Shown: piece by piece, positions 55,672 to 61,871 of the stretch
Layout: every line of letters begins with the position of its first letter
Numbering within the stretch: the stretch's first letter is position 1
Source of the DNA: Aureimonas sp. SK2
Lineage (GTDB): Bacteria > Pseudomonadota > Alphaproteobacteria > Rhizobiales > Rhizobiaceae
NCBI RefSeq assembly: GCF_029813115.1
Contig: NZ_JAPZDS010000019.1
Span: 1 to 61,871 of the forward strand
DNA: 61,871 nucleotides
Direction: 5' to 3'
Translations under genes and position numbers: made by a program
The notes under the pieces: model-generated
What the model saw: only the letters and a program-made list of their open reading frames with translations
What the model was told of the DNA's origin: nothing
Database searches by the model: none

Positions 55672-56709
55672 TCAGCCGCCGGTCACGCTCATGTGTCGGG
55701 ACACGCTGGGCCGGCTCGTGGCGCGATCGATGACGAAATCGTGCCCCTTGGGCTTGCGCGCGATCGCGGCGTCGATGGCCCGATGCAGCGCCTCGTCGCC
55801 CTCGCTGGCGCGCATCACGGAGCGCAGGTCCGCCGCGTCCTCCTGGCCGAGGCACATGAACAGCGTGCCGGTGCAGGTCAGGCGCACGCGGTTGCAGCCC
55901 TCGCAAAAATTGTGCGTCATCGGCGTAATGAAACCGAGCTTGCCGCCGGTCTCGGCCACCGAGACGTAACGCGCCGGGCCGCCGGTCCGCTCGGGCAGGT
56001 CGGTCAGGGTGAACTCGCGCGACAGGCGCTCGCGCACCACGCTGAGCGGCAGGTAGCGGTCCGTACGATCCTCGTCGATCTCGCCGAGCGGCATGGTCTC
56101 GATCAGCGTGAGGTCCATGTCCTGCCCGTGCGCCCAGCGCACCATCTCGGACAGCTCGTCCTCGTTGACGCCTTTCAGCGCGACCGCGTTCAGCTTGATG
56201 CGGATGCCCGAATCCTGCGCGGCGCGTATGCCGTCCATCACCGCGCCGAACTCGCCGCGCCGGGTGATCCGGCGGAAGCGGTCCGGGTCCATCGTGTCGA
56301 GCGACACGTTGATGCGTTTCACGCCGCAGTCCGCCAGCTCCGCCGCGAAGCGCGCGAGCTGCGACCCGTTGGTGGTCAGCGTCAGTTCCTGGAGGTCGCC
56401 GGTTTCGAGGTGGCGGGACAGGCGGCGGACGAGCTGCATGAGATTGCGCCGCACCAGCGGCTCGCCGCCCGTCAGCCGAAGCCGACGCACGCCGCGCTCG
56501 ATAAAGGCGCTGGACACGCGATCGAGCTCTTCCAGGGTCAGGAGGTCGCGCTTGGGCAGGAACTGCATGTCCTCGGCCATGCAGTAGACGCAGCGGAAGT
56601 CGCACCGGTCCGTGACGGAGACGCGCAGATAGGTGACGCGGCGGCCGAAGGGATCGACCAGCCCCGCCTTGGGCGGCGCGGCGCGTTGGACGCTGGGGAT
56701 GTCGAGCAT
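55672..56709 (-). CDS. moaA: GTP 3',8-cyclase MoaA
   Basis: This radical-SAM enzyme (345 aa) catalyses the first step of molybdenum cofactor synthesis, making 3',8-cyclo-GTP from GTP. The SAM cluster is bound by Cys36, Cys40 and Cys43 (CDFRCVYC), the second cluster by the C-terminal [11 protein letters not shown], and the protein ends in the conserved Gly-Gly. The start at [10 protein letters not shown] has normal family length; the upstream frame overlaps the DUF971 promoter. mobA is about 1.4 kb further along the same strand. Confidence 0.95.
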   Translation of the reverse strand: MLDIPSVQRAAPPKAGLVDPFGRRVTYLRVSVTDRCDFRCVYCMAEDMQFLPKRDLLTLEELDRVSSAFIERGVRRLRLTGGEPLVRRNLMQLVRRLSRHLETGDLQELTLTTNGSQLARFAAELADCGVKRINVSLDTMDPDRFRRITRRGEFGAVMDGIRAAQDSGIRIKLNAVALKGVNEDELSEMVRWAHGQDMDLTLIETMPLGEIDEDRTDRYLPLSVVRERLSREFTLTDLPERTGGPARYVSVAETGGKLGFITPMTHNFCEGCNRVRLTCTGTLFMCLGQEDAADLRSVMRASEGDEALHRAIDAAIARKPKGHDFVIDRATSRPSVSRHMSVTGG

Positions 56710-56815
56710 GTCGCCGGGCGGCCGGGCCGCCCCCTTCTCGTTGCCGTGCCTTGCGAATGTGGCTCCGGGGGTGCAAGGGGTCAACCCGAACCCCCGCCCA
56801 GAAGGAGCGTTTTCC

Positions 56816-57178
56816 ATGGCCGGAGAGGAAAGCCTCGCGCCCGAACAGATCGCCGTGTCGCGCGACCGGCGTCTCCTGACCCTGCGCTATGCGGACGGGC
56901 GCAGCGTCGAGCTGACGGCCGAGATGCTGCGCGTCCTGTCGCCCTCGGCCGAGGTCCAGGGTCATTCGCCGGAGCAGCGGGTGACGGTCGCGGGCAAGAG
57001 CGCCGTCTCGGTCGCGGACGTTCGGCCCGTCGGGCACTATGCCGTGCGCATCGTCTTCGACGACGGGCACGATTCGGGCCTCTACACCTGGCCCTATCTC
57101 GCGAAGCTCGGGGCCGAGAAGGACGCGCTGTGGCAGGCGCATCTGGCGGAACTCGCCGCCAAGGGCCTTGGCCGCTGA
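56816..57178 (+). CDS. DUF971 protein
   Basis: This is a 120-residue protein of the DUF971 family, which is also the N-terminal domain of gamma-butyrobetaine hydroxylases. The core [21 protein letters not shown] and the [19 protein letters not shown] segment are typical. AAGGAG lies before the ATG. In stand-alone form it is linked to iron-sulfur carrier proteins in some bacteria, but no function can be assigned here. It is divergent from moaA. Confidence 0.88.
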   Translation: MAGEESLAPEQIAVSRDRRLLTLRYADGRSVELTAEMLRVLSPSAEVQGHSPEQRVTVAGKSAVSVADVRPVGHYAVRIVFDDGHDSGLYTWPYLAKLGAEKDALWQAHLAELAAKGLGR

Positions 57179-57185
57179 GGGCCTA

Positions 57186-57932
57186 TCAGGCGCCGGGCGG
57201 GGAGGGGACGAAGGGCGGCAGGCGTTCGAAGGCGGACTTCAGAGCGTCCGACCAGCCGTCCGAGATCTTGCGATAATAGGGATCGCGGTCGTCGAAGCGC
57301 TGGCGGAAGCCGGCCTGCAGGCTGTCGGTCTCGTAGACCTGGGCGTCGATCGGCAGACCGACCGAAAGGTTCGACTTGATCGTGGAATCGAAGGACACGA
57401 GCAGCAGCTTCACCGCATCCTCCAGAAGCATCTCGGACTCGTAGGTCCGCACCAGGATCGGACGGCCGTATTTGTGTTCGCCGATCTGGAAGAACGGGTT
57501 GTCCGGTCCCGCCTCGATGAAGTTGCCCTCGGGGTAGATCATGAAGAGGCGGGGCTGGCCGCCGGCGATCTGGCCACCGAGGATGAAACTGCCGGAGAAG
57601 CGGCCGCTGGCTTCCTGGCCGGAATCGGCCGTGTAGGAGATCACCTCGCGCAGCGTCTCGCCCACGAGCTTGGCCGTCTGGAACATGGAGGGCTGCGACA
57701 GGAGCGCCGACTTGCGCTGCGTCGGCGCGAGGCACCGCTCCTCGAGCAGCGAGATCGTCGACTGGGTGGTGGCGAGGTTGCCGGCGCTCAGCAGGCACAG
57801 GAAGCGGTCGCCCGGCACGTTCCAGGTGCGCATCTTGGTGACGACCGAAATGTTGTCGATGCCCGCATTGGTGCGCGTGTCGGACATGAAGACGAGACCA
57901 CGCTTCAACAGAAGCCCGACGCAATAGGTCAC
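57186..57932 (-). CDS. Anbu (ancestral beta-subunit) proteasome-like protease
   Basis: This is a 248-residue Ntn-hydrolase of the Anbu family. It begins M-T-Y-C-V-G, so removal of Met exposes Thr as the probable nucleophile, and VFMSDTRTNAGIDNIS is the family signature. The start is GTG with GGAG seven bases upstream. It is the last gene of a three-gene unit with an alpha-E protein and a circularly permuted ATP-grasp protein, its usual partners. The transglutaminase-like gene commonly present in such operons is missing here. Confidence 0.93.
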   Translation of the reverse strand: MTYCVGLLLKRGLVFMSDTRTNAGIDNISVVTKMRTWNVPGDRFLCLLSAGNLATTQSTISLLEERCLAPTQRKSALLSQPSMFQTAKLVGETLREVISYTADSGQEASGRFSGSFILGGQIAGGQPRLFMIYPEGNFIEAGPDNPFFQIGEHKYGRPILVRTYESEMLLEDAVKLLLVSFDSTIKSNLSVGLPIDAQVYETDSLQAGFRQRFDDRDPYYRKISDGWSDALKSAFERLPPFVPSPPGA

Positions 57933-58088
57933 GTTGCTCTCCCCGCCATCGACGCCGCGCCCGGCGCAGTCTCAATCCTCGGACCGAAACCCTATTCCCG
58001 CCCGACGCGACCGCGGCAAGGGGGCAAGCCAAACTTCCCCCGAGTGCGGCTTTCGGGACGCAGGAGCGCCCCGACGGCGTGCGGACGT

Positions 58089-59030
58089 TCAGGAGTGGAA
58101 GCTGTAGGAGCGGGCGATCTCGTTGGAGAGACGGTTGTTCTCGACGATCAGCGTTTCCAGGAACTCGTGCAGCCCGCCGTCGATGATCTCCTTGACCGAC
58201 CGGTTTTCCAGGCGGGCCGCGATGGCTCGCGCCGTCGCGTGGCATTCGTGCTCGACGCCGTAGGCGCGGGCGAGGAAATCGAGGCTGTCGTTGATGCAGC
58301 GATAGGAATAGGCGAGCGAACGGGGCATGCGCTTGTTGAGGAGCAGGAAGTCGATGATGTCGACCGCCCGAAAGTCCGCGTCGTACTCCCAGGCGTAGGA
58401 ACGCAGGGCCGAAACCGAGCGCAGGATCGAGCCCCACTGATAGTTGTCGAGCGAGGAGCCGACGGAGGAGTGCTCGGGCAGGAGCACCCAGTATTTCACG
58501 TCGAGGATGCGCGCGGTGTTGTCGGCGCGCTCGACGAAGGTCCCGAGATTGCAGAAGTCGAAGATCGTGTTGCGCAGCATCGTGCCGTAGAAGGTGCCGC
58601 GGATCAGCGCCGTGCGGGCCTTCACGAGGTCGAGCACGGCCGGCAGGTCCTCCACCGGCTGCGACAGGCGCTGGCGCAGGAGCATCCAGCTCTCGTTCAG
58701 CGCTTCCCAGGTCTCGCGGGTGAGAGCGGTGCGGACCATTCGCCCGTTGGTGCGCGCGACGCCCATCGAGGAGAGGACGCTGGAGGGGTTTTCGAGGTCC
58801 CGCAGCATGTAGTCGATGATGTGATCGGGATCGAACTCCGGGTACTTCGCGAGATAGCCGCTTTCGACGCCGGCCGAGACCAGGACCGATTGCCACTCGT
58901 CGGGCTCGGACGACAGGTTGGTTAGGGACAGGCGGAGGCCCGCGTCCAGGAGCCGGGCCATGTTCTCGGCGCGCTCGATATAGCGCTGCATCCAGAAGAG
59001 GCCGTTGGCGGTGCGTCCGAGAAGGGGCAT
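58089..59030 (-). CDS. Alpha-E domain protein
   Basis: This is a 313-residue helical protein of the alpha-E family (DUF403), beginning MPLLGRTANGLFWMQRYIERAENMAR in consensus form (here shown only to residue 26 of the family pattern). It contains a conserved ERADNTARILDVKYW segment near residue 165. Its function is unknown, but it occurs almost always with ATP-grasp and Anbu or transglutaminase genes and is thought to take part in peptide ligation or processing. It lies 55 bp after the ATP-grasp gene. Confidence 0.92.
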   Translation of the reverse strand: MPLLGRTANGLFWMQRYIERAENMARLLDAGLRLSLTNLSSEPDEWQSVLVSAGVESGYLAKYPEFDPDHIIDYMLRDLENPSSVLSSMGVARTNGRMVRTALTRETWEALNESWMLLRQRLSQPVEDLPAVLDLVKARTALIRGTFYGTMLRNTIFDFCNLGTFVERADNTARILDVKYWVLLPEHSSVGSSLDNYQWGSILRSVSALRSYAWEYDADFRAVDIIDFLLLNKRMPRSLAYSYRCINDSLDFLARAYGVEHECHATARAIAARLENRSVKEIIDGGLHEFLETLIVENNRLSNEIARSYSFHS

Positions 59031-59085
59031 GGGCGGTGGTGTTTCCCTGAAAGGCTGCGCGTCGGGCGGATGGGGAAGGGCCTCG

Positions 59086-60498
59086 TCAGTCCTCCAGAAC
59101 CCAGGTGTCCTTGGTGCCGCCGCCCTGGCTGGAGTTCACGACGAGCGACCCTTCGGTGAGCGCGACGCGCGTCAGGCCGCCGGGGATGATCTTTACTGTG
59201 TCGGAGACGAGCACGAAGGGCCGGAGATCGACGTGGCGCGGCGCGAGGCCCTTTTCCGTCAGGATGGGCACGGTGGAGAGCGCCAGCGTCGGCTGGGCGA
59301 TGTAGTTGCCCGGCCGCTCGCGCAGCTTGGCCGCGAAGGCCTCGCGCTCGGCCTTGGAGGCGGCCGGGCCGACCAGCATGCCGTAGCCGCCCGAGCCGTG
59401 GACCTCCTTTACGACCAGTTCCTCCAGGTGCTCCAGCACGTAGGCGAGGCTGTCCGCCTCGGCGCAGCGCCAAGTCGGCACGTTCTCCAGGATCGCCTTG
59501 CGCCCCGTGTAGAACTCGACGATGGCCGGCATGTAGGAGTAGATCGCCTTGTCGTCGGAGATGCCCGTGCCCGGCGCGTTGGCGATGGTGATGCCGCCGT
59601 TGCGGTAGACGTCCATGATGCCGGGCACGCCGAGCAGCGATTCCGGCTTGAAGGTGAGCGGGTCGAGATAGGCGTCGTCCACCCGCCGGTAGAGGACGTC
59701 GATCGGCAGATAGCCCTCGGTGGTGCGCATCGCGATGCGCCCGTCGATCAGCTTGAGGTCGGAGCCCTCCACCAGCTCGACGCCCATCTGGTCGGCCAGG
59801 AAGGCGTGCTCGTAGTAGGCGGAGTTGTGGATGCCGGGCGTCAGGATCGCGACGCGCGGCACGCCCGTCGTGGCGGCCGGCGCCGTCGCCTGGAGCGAAC
59901 GGCGCAGGTGCCGCGGATAGGTCTCGACCGGGCGCACGCGGTTCTGCGCGAACAGCTCGGGAAACATCTGCATCATCGTTTCCCGGTTCTCGATCATGTA
60001 GGACACGCCGGACGGCGTCCGGGCGTTGTCCTCCAGGACGTAGAACTGGTTCTCGGCGGTGCGCACGATGTCGACGCCGATGATATGGGTATAGACGCCG
60101 CCCGGCGGACGAAAGCCCACCATCTGCGGGATGAAGGCCTCGTTGCCCTCGATCAGGCGTTTCGGGACGATGCCGGCCTTCACGATCTCCTGATCGTGGT
60201 AGATGTCGTCGAGAAAGGCGTTGAGTCCGCGCACCCGCTGCTCGATGCCCTCGGCCAACGCCGACCACTCGGCGCCCGAGATGATCCGCGGCACGAGGTC
60301 GAACGGAATGAGCCGCTCGGCGGCTTCTTCCTTGCCGTAGACGTTGAAGGTGATGCCGGTGCGGCGGAAGAAGCTTTCGGCCTCGCCCGCCTTGGCCGCG
60401 AGCGTGGCGGGGACTTGCTTTTCATACCAGGACTGAAAGCGACGATAGGGAGCGCGGACACCGTCGCTGCCGTTGAGCATTTCGTCGAATCCAGCCAA
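59086..60498 (-). CDS. Circularly permuted ATP-grasp protein (type 2)
   Basis: This is a 470-residue putative peptide ligase of the circularly permuted ATP-grasp type 2 family. It has the typical NARTPSGVSYMIENRE and VHGSGGYGMLVGPAASKAE segments, the latter in the ATP-binding region. The likely start is a TTG with GAGGAG seven bases upstream; the next ATG is six codons in. It is first in the Anbu operon. The expected reaction is ATP-dependent amide-bond formation on an unknown peptide, later cleaved by Anbu. Confidence 0.92.
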   Translation of the reverse strand: MAGFDEMLNGSDGVRAPYRRFQSWYEKQVPATLAAKAGEAESFFRRTGITFNVYGKEEAAERLIPFDLVPRIISGAEWSALAEGIEQRVRGLNAFLDDIYHDQEIVKAGIVPKRLIEGNEAFIPQMVGFRPPGGVYTHIIGVDIVRTAENQFYVLEDNARTPSGVSYMIENRETMMQMFPELFAQNRVRPVETYPRHLRRSLQATAPAATTGVPRVAILTPGIHNSAYYEHAFLADQMGVELVEGSDLKLIDGRIAMRTTEGYLPIDVLYRRVDDAYLDPLTFKPESLLGVPGIMDVYRNGGITIANAPGTGISDDKAIYSYMPAIVEFYTGRKAILENVPTWRCAEADSLAYVLEHLEELVVKEVHGSGGYGMLVGPAASKAEREAFAAKLRERPGNYIAQPTLALSTVPILTEKGLAPRHVDLRPFVLVSDTVKIIPGGLTRVALTEGSLVVNSSQGGGTKDTWVLED

Positions 60499-60510
60499 GC
60501 GTGATCTCCT

Positions 60511-60525
60511 CGCTGCTTTGCAGCA
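60511..60525. promoter_or_regulatory. CGCTGC-N3-GCAGC inverted repeat before the ATP-grasp gene
   Basis: CGCTGC-TTT-GCAGCA lies in the divergent gap between the Anbu operon and the SorC-type regulator gene. It matches the perfect repeat at 61684-61698, beyond the other end of the regulator gene, in arm length and spacing. It may be an operator of that regulator. Confidence 0.4.
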
Positions 60526-60677
60526 TCAGAATGCGCGAAACTGGCAAGATTCCAAGATGCCTCGGGGCCTCGATGCGATATTCTCTTTCCGATGTCGGGG
60601 GATGGTGAAGACGTATGGGCGGCCCTACGACGGGGCATCGCGACGGATGTGACAGTGCGGCAAGGGGGTTGGGTCGG

Positions 60678-61643
60678 ATGAGCAAGGCGACGGAGGAGGC
60701 TTCGGCCCGTCTGGACGACGCGGCGCGCGCCGGTTGGCTCTACTACATCGCGGGCAATACGCAGGAGGAGATCGCGGCCAAGCTCGGCATCTCGCGCCAG
60801 GGCGCGCAGCGGCTGGTCTCGCTGTCCGTGTCGGCCGGTCTCGTGAAAGTGCGCATCGACCATCCGATCGCCGCCTGCCTCGAGCTTGCGCGGCGGCTGA
60901 CCGAACGGTTCGGCCTGCGCTCCGCCGAGGTCGTCCCGTCCGACGAGGCCTCACCCTCTACCACTCTCGGCATCGCGGAAGCCTGCGCCGCGCGGCTGGA
61001 GCGCGCGCTGCTCAGCGCCGAACCGCTGGTGATCGGGGTCGGCACCGGGCGGACCCTGCGCGCGGCGGTGGAGAACCTGCCGCGCATGCGCTGCCCGCAG
61101 CACCGTCTCGTCTCGCTGACCGGAAACATCGCCCCGGACGGCTCAGCGGCGATCTACAACGTCATCTTCTCGCTGGCCGACAAGATCGACGCGCCGCACT
61201 ACCCGATGCCGCTGCCGGTCGTGGCCTCCTCGCCGGAGGAGCGCGCGCTCCTGCATCAACAGAAGGTCGTCCAGGCCTCGCTGGAGCTGGCGCGCGAGGC
61301 CGACATCGCCTTTGTCGGCATCGGCGAAGTCGGCCCTCAGGCCCAGCTCCTGATGGACCGCTTCATCTCCGAGACGGAGCGCGACGAGCTCGTGGCGACC
61401 GGCGGGATCGGAGAGGTCGTCGGCTGGGTCTACGATTCGGACGGCCGGATCCTCGACTGTTCCTTCAACAAGCGCGTGGTCAGTCCGGCCTTTCCCTTGA
61501 GCGCGGGCACCGATGTCATCGGCGTCGCCATGGGGGCGTCGAAACGCGACAGCATCCTCGCGGCTCTCAAGGGCGGCCTCGTCGGCGGCCTGATCACCGA
61601 CGAGATGACGGCTGTCGCCTTGCTCGACGCCTCCGCCGCCTAG
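60678..61643 (+). CDS. SorC-family sugar-binding transcriptional regulator
   Basis: This is a 321-residue regulator. The N-terminal helix-turn-helix has NTQEEIAAKLGISRQGAQRL (about 27-46), and the C-terminal SorC domain shows VIGVGTGRTLRAAVE and VGIGEVGPQAQLLMDRF. The ATG at 60678 follows an AAGGGGG site; the longer frame lacks one. It differs clearly from the SorC regulator at 23725. It probably controls the gene starting at 61787, as such regulators commonly precede polyol ABC transporter operons. Confidence 0.88.
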   Translation: MSKATEEASARLDDAARAGWLYYIAGNTQEEIAAKLGISRQGAQRLVSLSVSAGLVKVRIDHPIAACLELARRLTERFGLRSAEVVPSDEASPSTTLGIAEACAARLERALLSAEPLVIGVGTGRTLRAAVENLPRMRCPQHRLVSLTGNIAPDGSAAIYNVIFSLADKIDAPHYPMPLPVVASSPEERALLHQQKVVQASLELAREADIAFVGIGEVGPQAQLLMDRFISETERDELVATGGIGEVVGWVYDSDGRILDCSFNKRVVSPAFPLSAGTDVIGVAMGASKRDSILAALKGGLVGGLITDEMTAVALLDASAA

Positions 61644-61683
61644 ATCGAGGGGGAGGGGGCTCCGCCGCCTGTGTCCCACGGCT

Positions 61684-61698
61684 CGCTGCACTGCAGCG
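61684..61698. promoter_or_regulatory. Perfect CGCTGC-ACT-GCAGCG inverted repeat
   Basis: Six-base arms with a three-base centre lie ten bases upstream of a strong -35 element. Together with the similar repeat at 60511-60525 they flank the SorC-type regulator gene, which suggests operator sites. Confidence 0.5.
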
Positions 61699-61708
61699 CG
61701 TGAATCAT

Positions 61709-61737
61709 TTGACATCGTCCGGCGCGTGGTGAGAATT
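61709..61737 (+). promoter_or_regulatory. Strong sigma-70-type promoter
   Basis: A consensus TTGACA (61709-61714) is followed after exactly 17 bases by AGAATT (61732-61737). It reads into the truncated gene at 61787. Confidence 0.7.
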
Positions 61738-61786
61738 TGCTCGGGACTTGGGTATTTGCCCACAGGGGCTTGGGAGGCTTCGAATC

Positions 61787-61871
61787 ATGAACCAACGGTT
61801 TTGGATCGCGGGCGCGATGGCGCTCGGCGTGACGGTCGCCATGCCGGCCTATGCGCAGACCACGCTGACGA
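61787..61871 (+). CDS. Start of a secreted protein, probable ABC substrate-binding protein (partial)
   Basis: Only 28 codons are in the window. They encode a signal peptide MNQRFWIAGAMALGVTVAMP followed by AYAQ, with likely cleavage after AYA. GGGAGG lies nine bases before the ATG and a strong promoter precedes it. Position after a SorC-type regulator suggests the periplasmic binding protein of a sugar or polyol transporter, but no mature domain is visible to test this. Confidence 0.7.
   Translation, partial: MNQRFWIAGAMALGVTVAMPAYAQTTLT

Overview
The window is GC-rich, densely coding DNA that looks like a chromosome of the Hyphomicrobiales (Rhizobiales). Three things point there: the acpXL-fabF2XL-fabF1XL-adh2XL-lpxXL locus for very-long-chain lipid A acylation, a complete rhizobial-type glycerol uptake and catabolism operon (glpR-glpD-glpS-glpT-glpP-glpQ-glpU-glpV-glpK), and an Omp25/Omp31-type barrel protein. 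The genus cannot be fixed from the sequence. I saw no rRNA, tRNA, CRISPR array, insertion sequence or prophage.

Layout. 1-10167 (minus strand): the glycerol operon, with GlpR, glycerol-3-phosphate dehydrogenase, a five-component ABC importer plus the small protein GlpU, and glycerol kinase, which is cut at the left edge one codon from its end. 10306-10571: a tiny Rmf/CrpP-like protein behind its own promoter. 10633-15970: an alternative heme-copper oxidase cluster (subunit II lipoprotein, fused subunits I+III, small membrane proteins, CtaG-type assembly factor). 16135-19511: SelO, a ROK sugar kinase and an inositol-monophosphatase-family phosphatase. 19563-25267: tkt-tpiA-fba divergent from a SorC-family regulator, followed by rpiB. 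The two isomerases are of the erythritol-pathway type, and ATATGAAC-like repeats mark a probable shared operator.

26656-34311 is the most unusual part. It holds an HAD-UbiA fusion, a DprE1-like oxidase, a small four-helix EmrE/ArnE-like protein, an extended SDR and a class III aminotransferase, facing a multi-spanning GT-C-like protein. This resembles the decaprenyl-phosphoryl-arabinose route, but without DprE2 and with an aminotransferase added. I infer a lipid-linked, possibly amino-modified pentose pathway for envelope decoration.

34455-48702: a VWA protein, a flippase-like membrane protein, a small lipoprotein, c-di-GMP and receiver proteins, the lipid A very-long-chain fatty acid locus, DusA, a TauE-type transporter, a membrane retropepsin, DUF1289 and a histidine kinase. 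48863-57178: an Lrp regulator, a beta-hydroxyacid dehydrogenase, a TetR regulator, a polar amino-acid ABC importer without its ATPase, the molybdenum cofactor genes mobA and moaA, an EamA exporter, a glycine-zipper lipoprotein with an amber codon at its apparent start, and a DUF971 protein. 57186-60498: an Anbu (ancestral proteasome-like) operon. The right end carries a second SorC-type regulator and the signal peptide of a new gene behind a strong promoter.

The recurring themes are polyol and triose-phosphate metabolism and cell-envelope modification. Many neighbouring genes overlap by 4 bp, and several start with GTG or TTG placed behind a good Shine-Dalgarno sequence.
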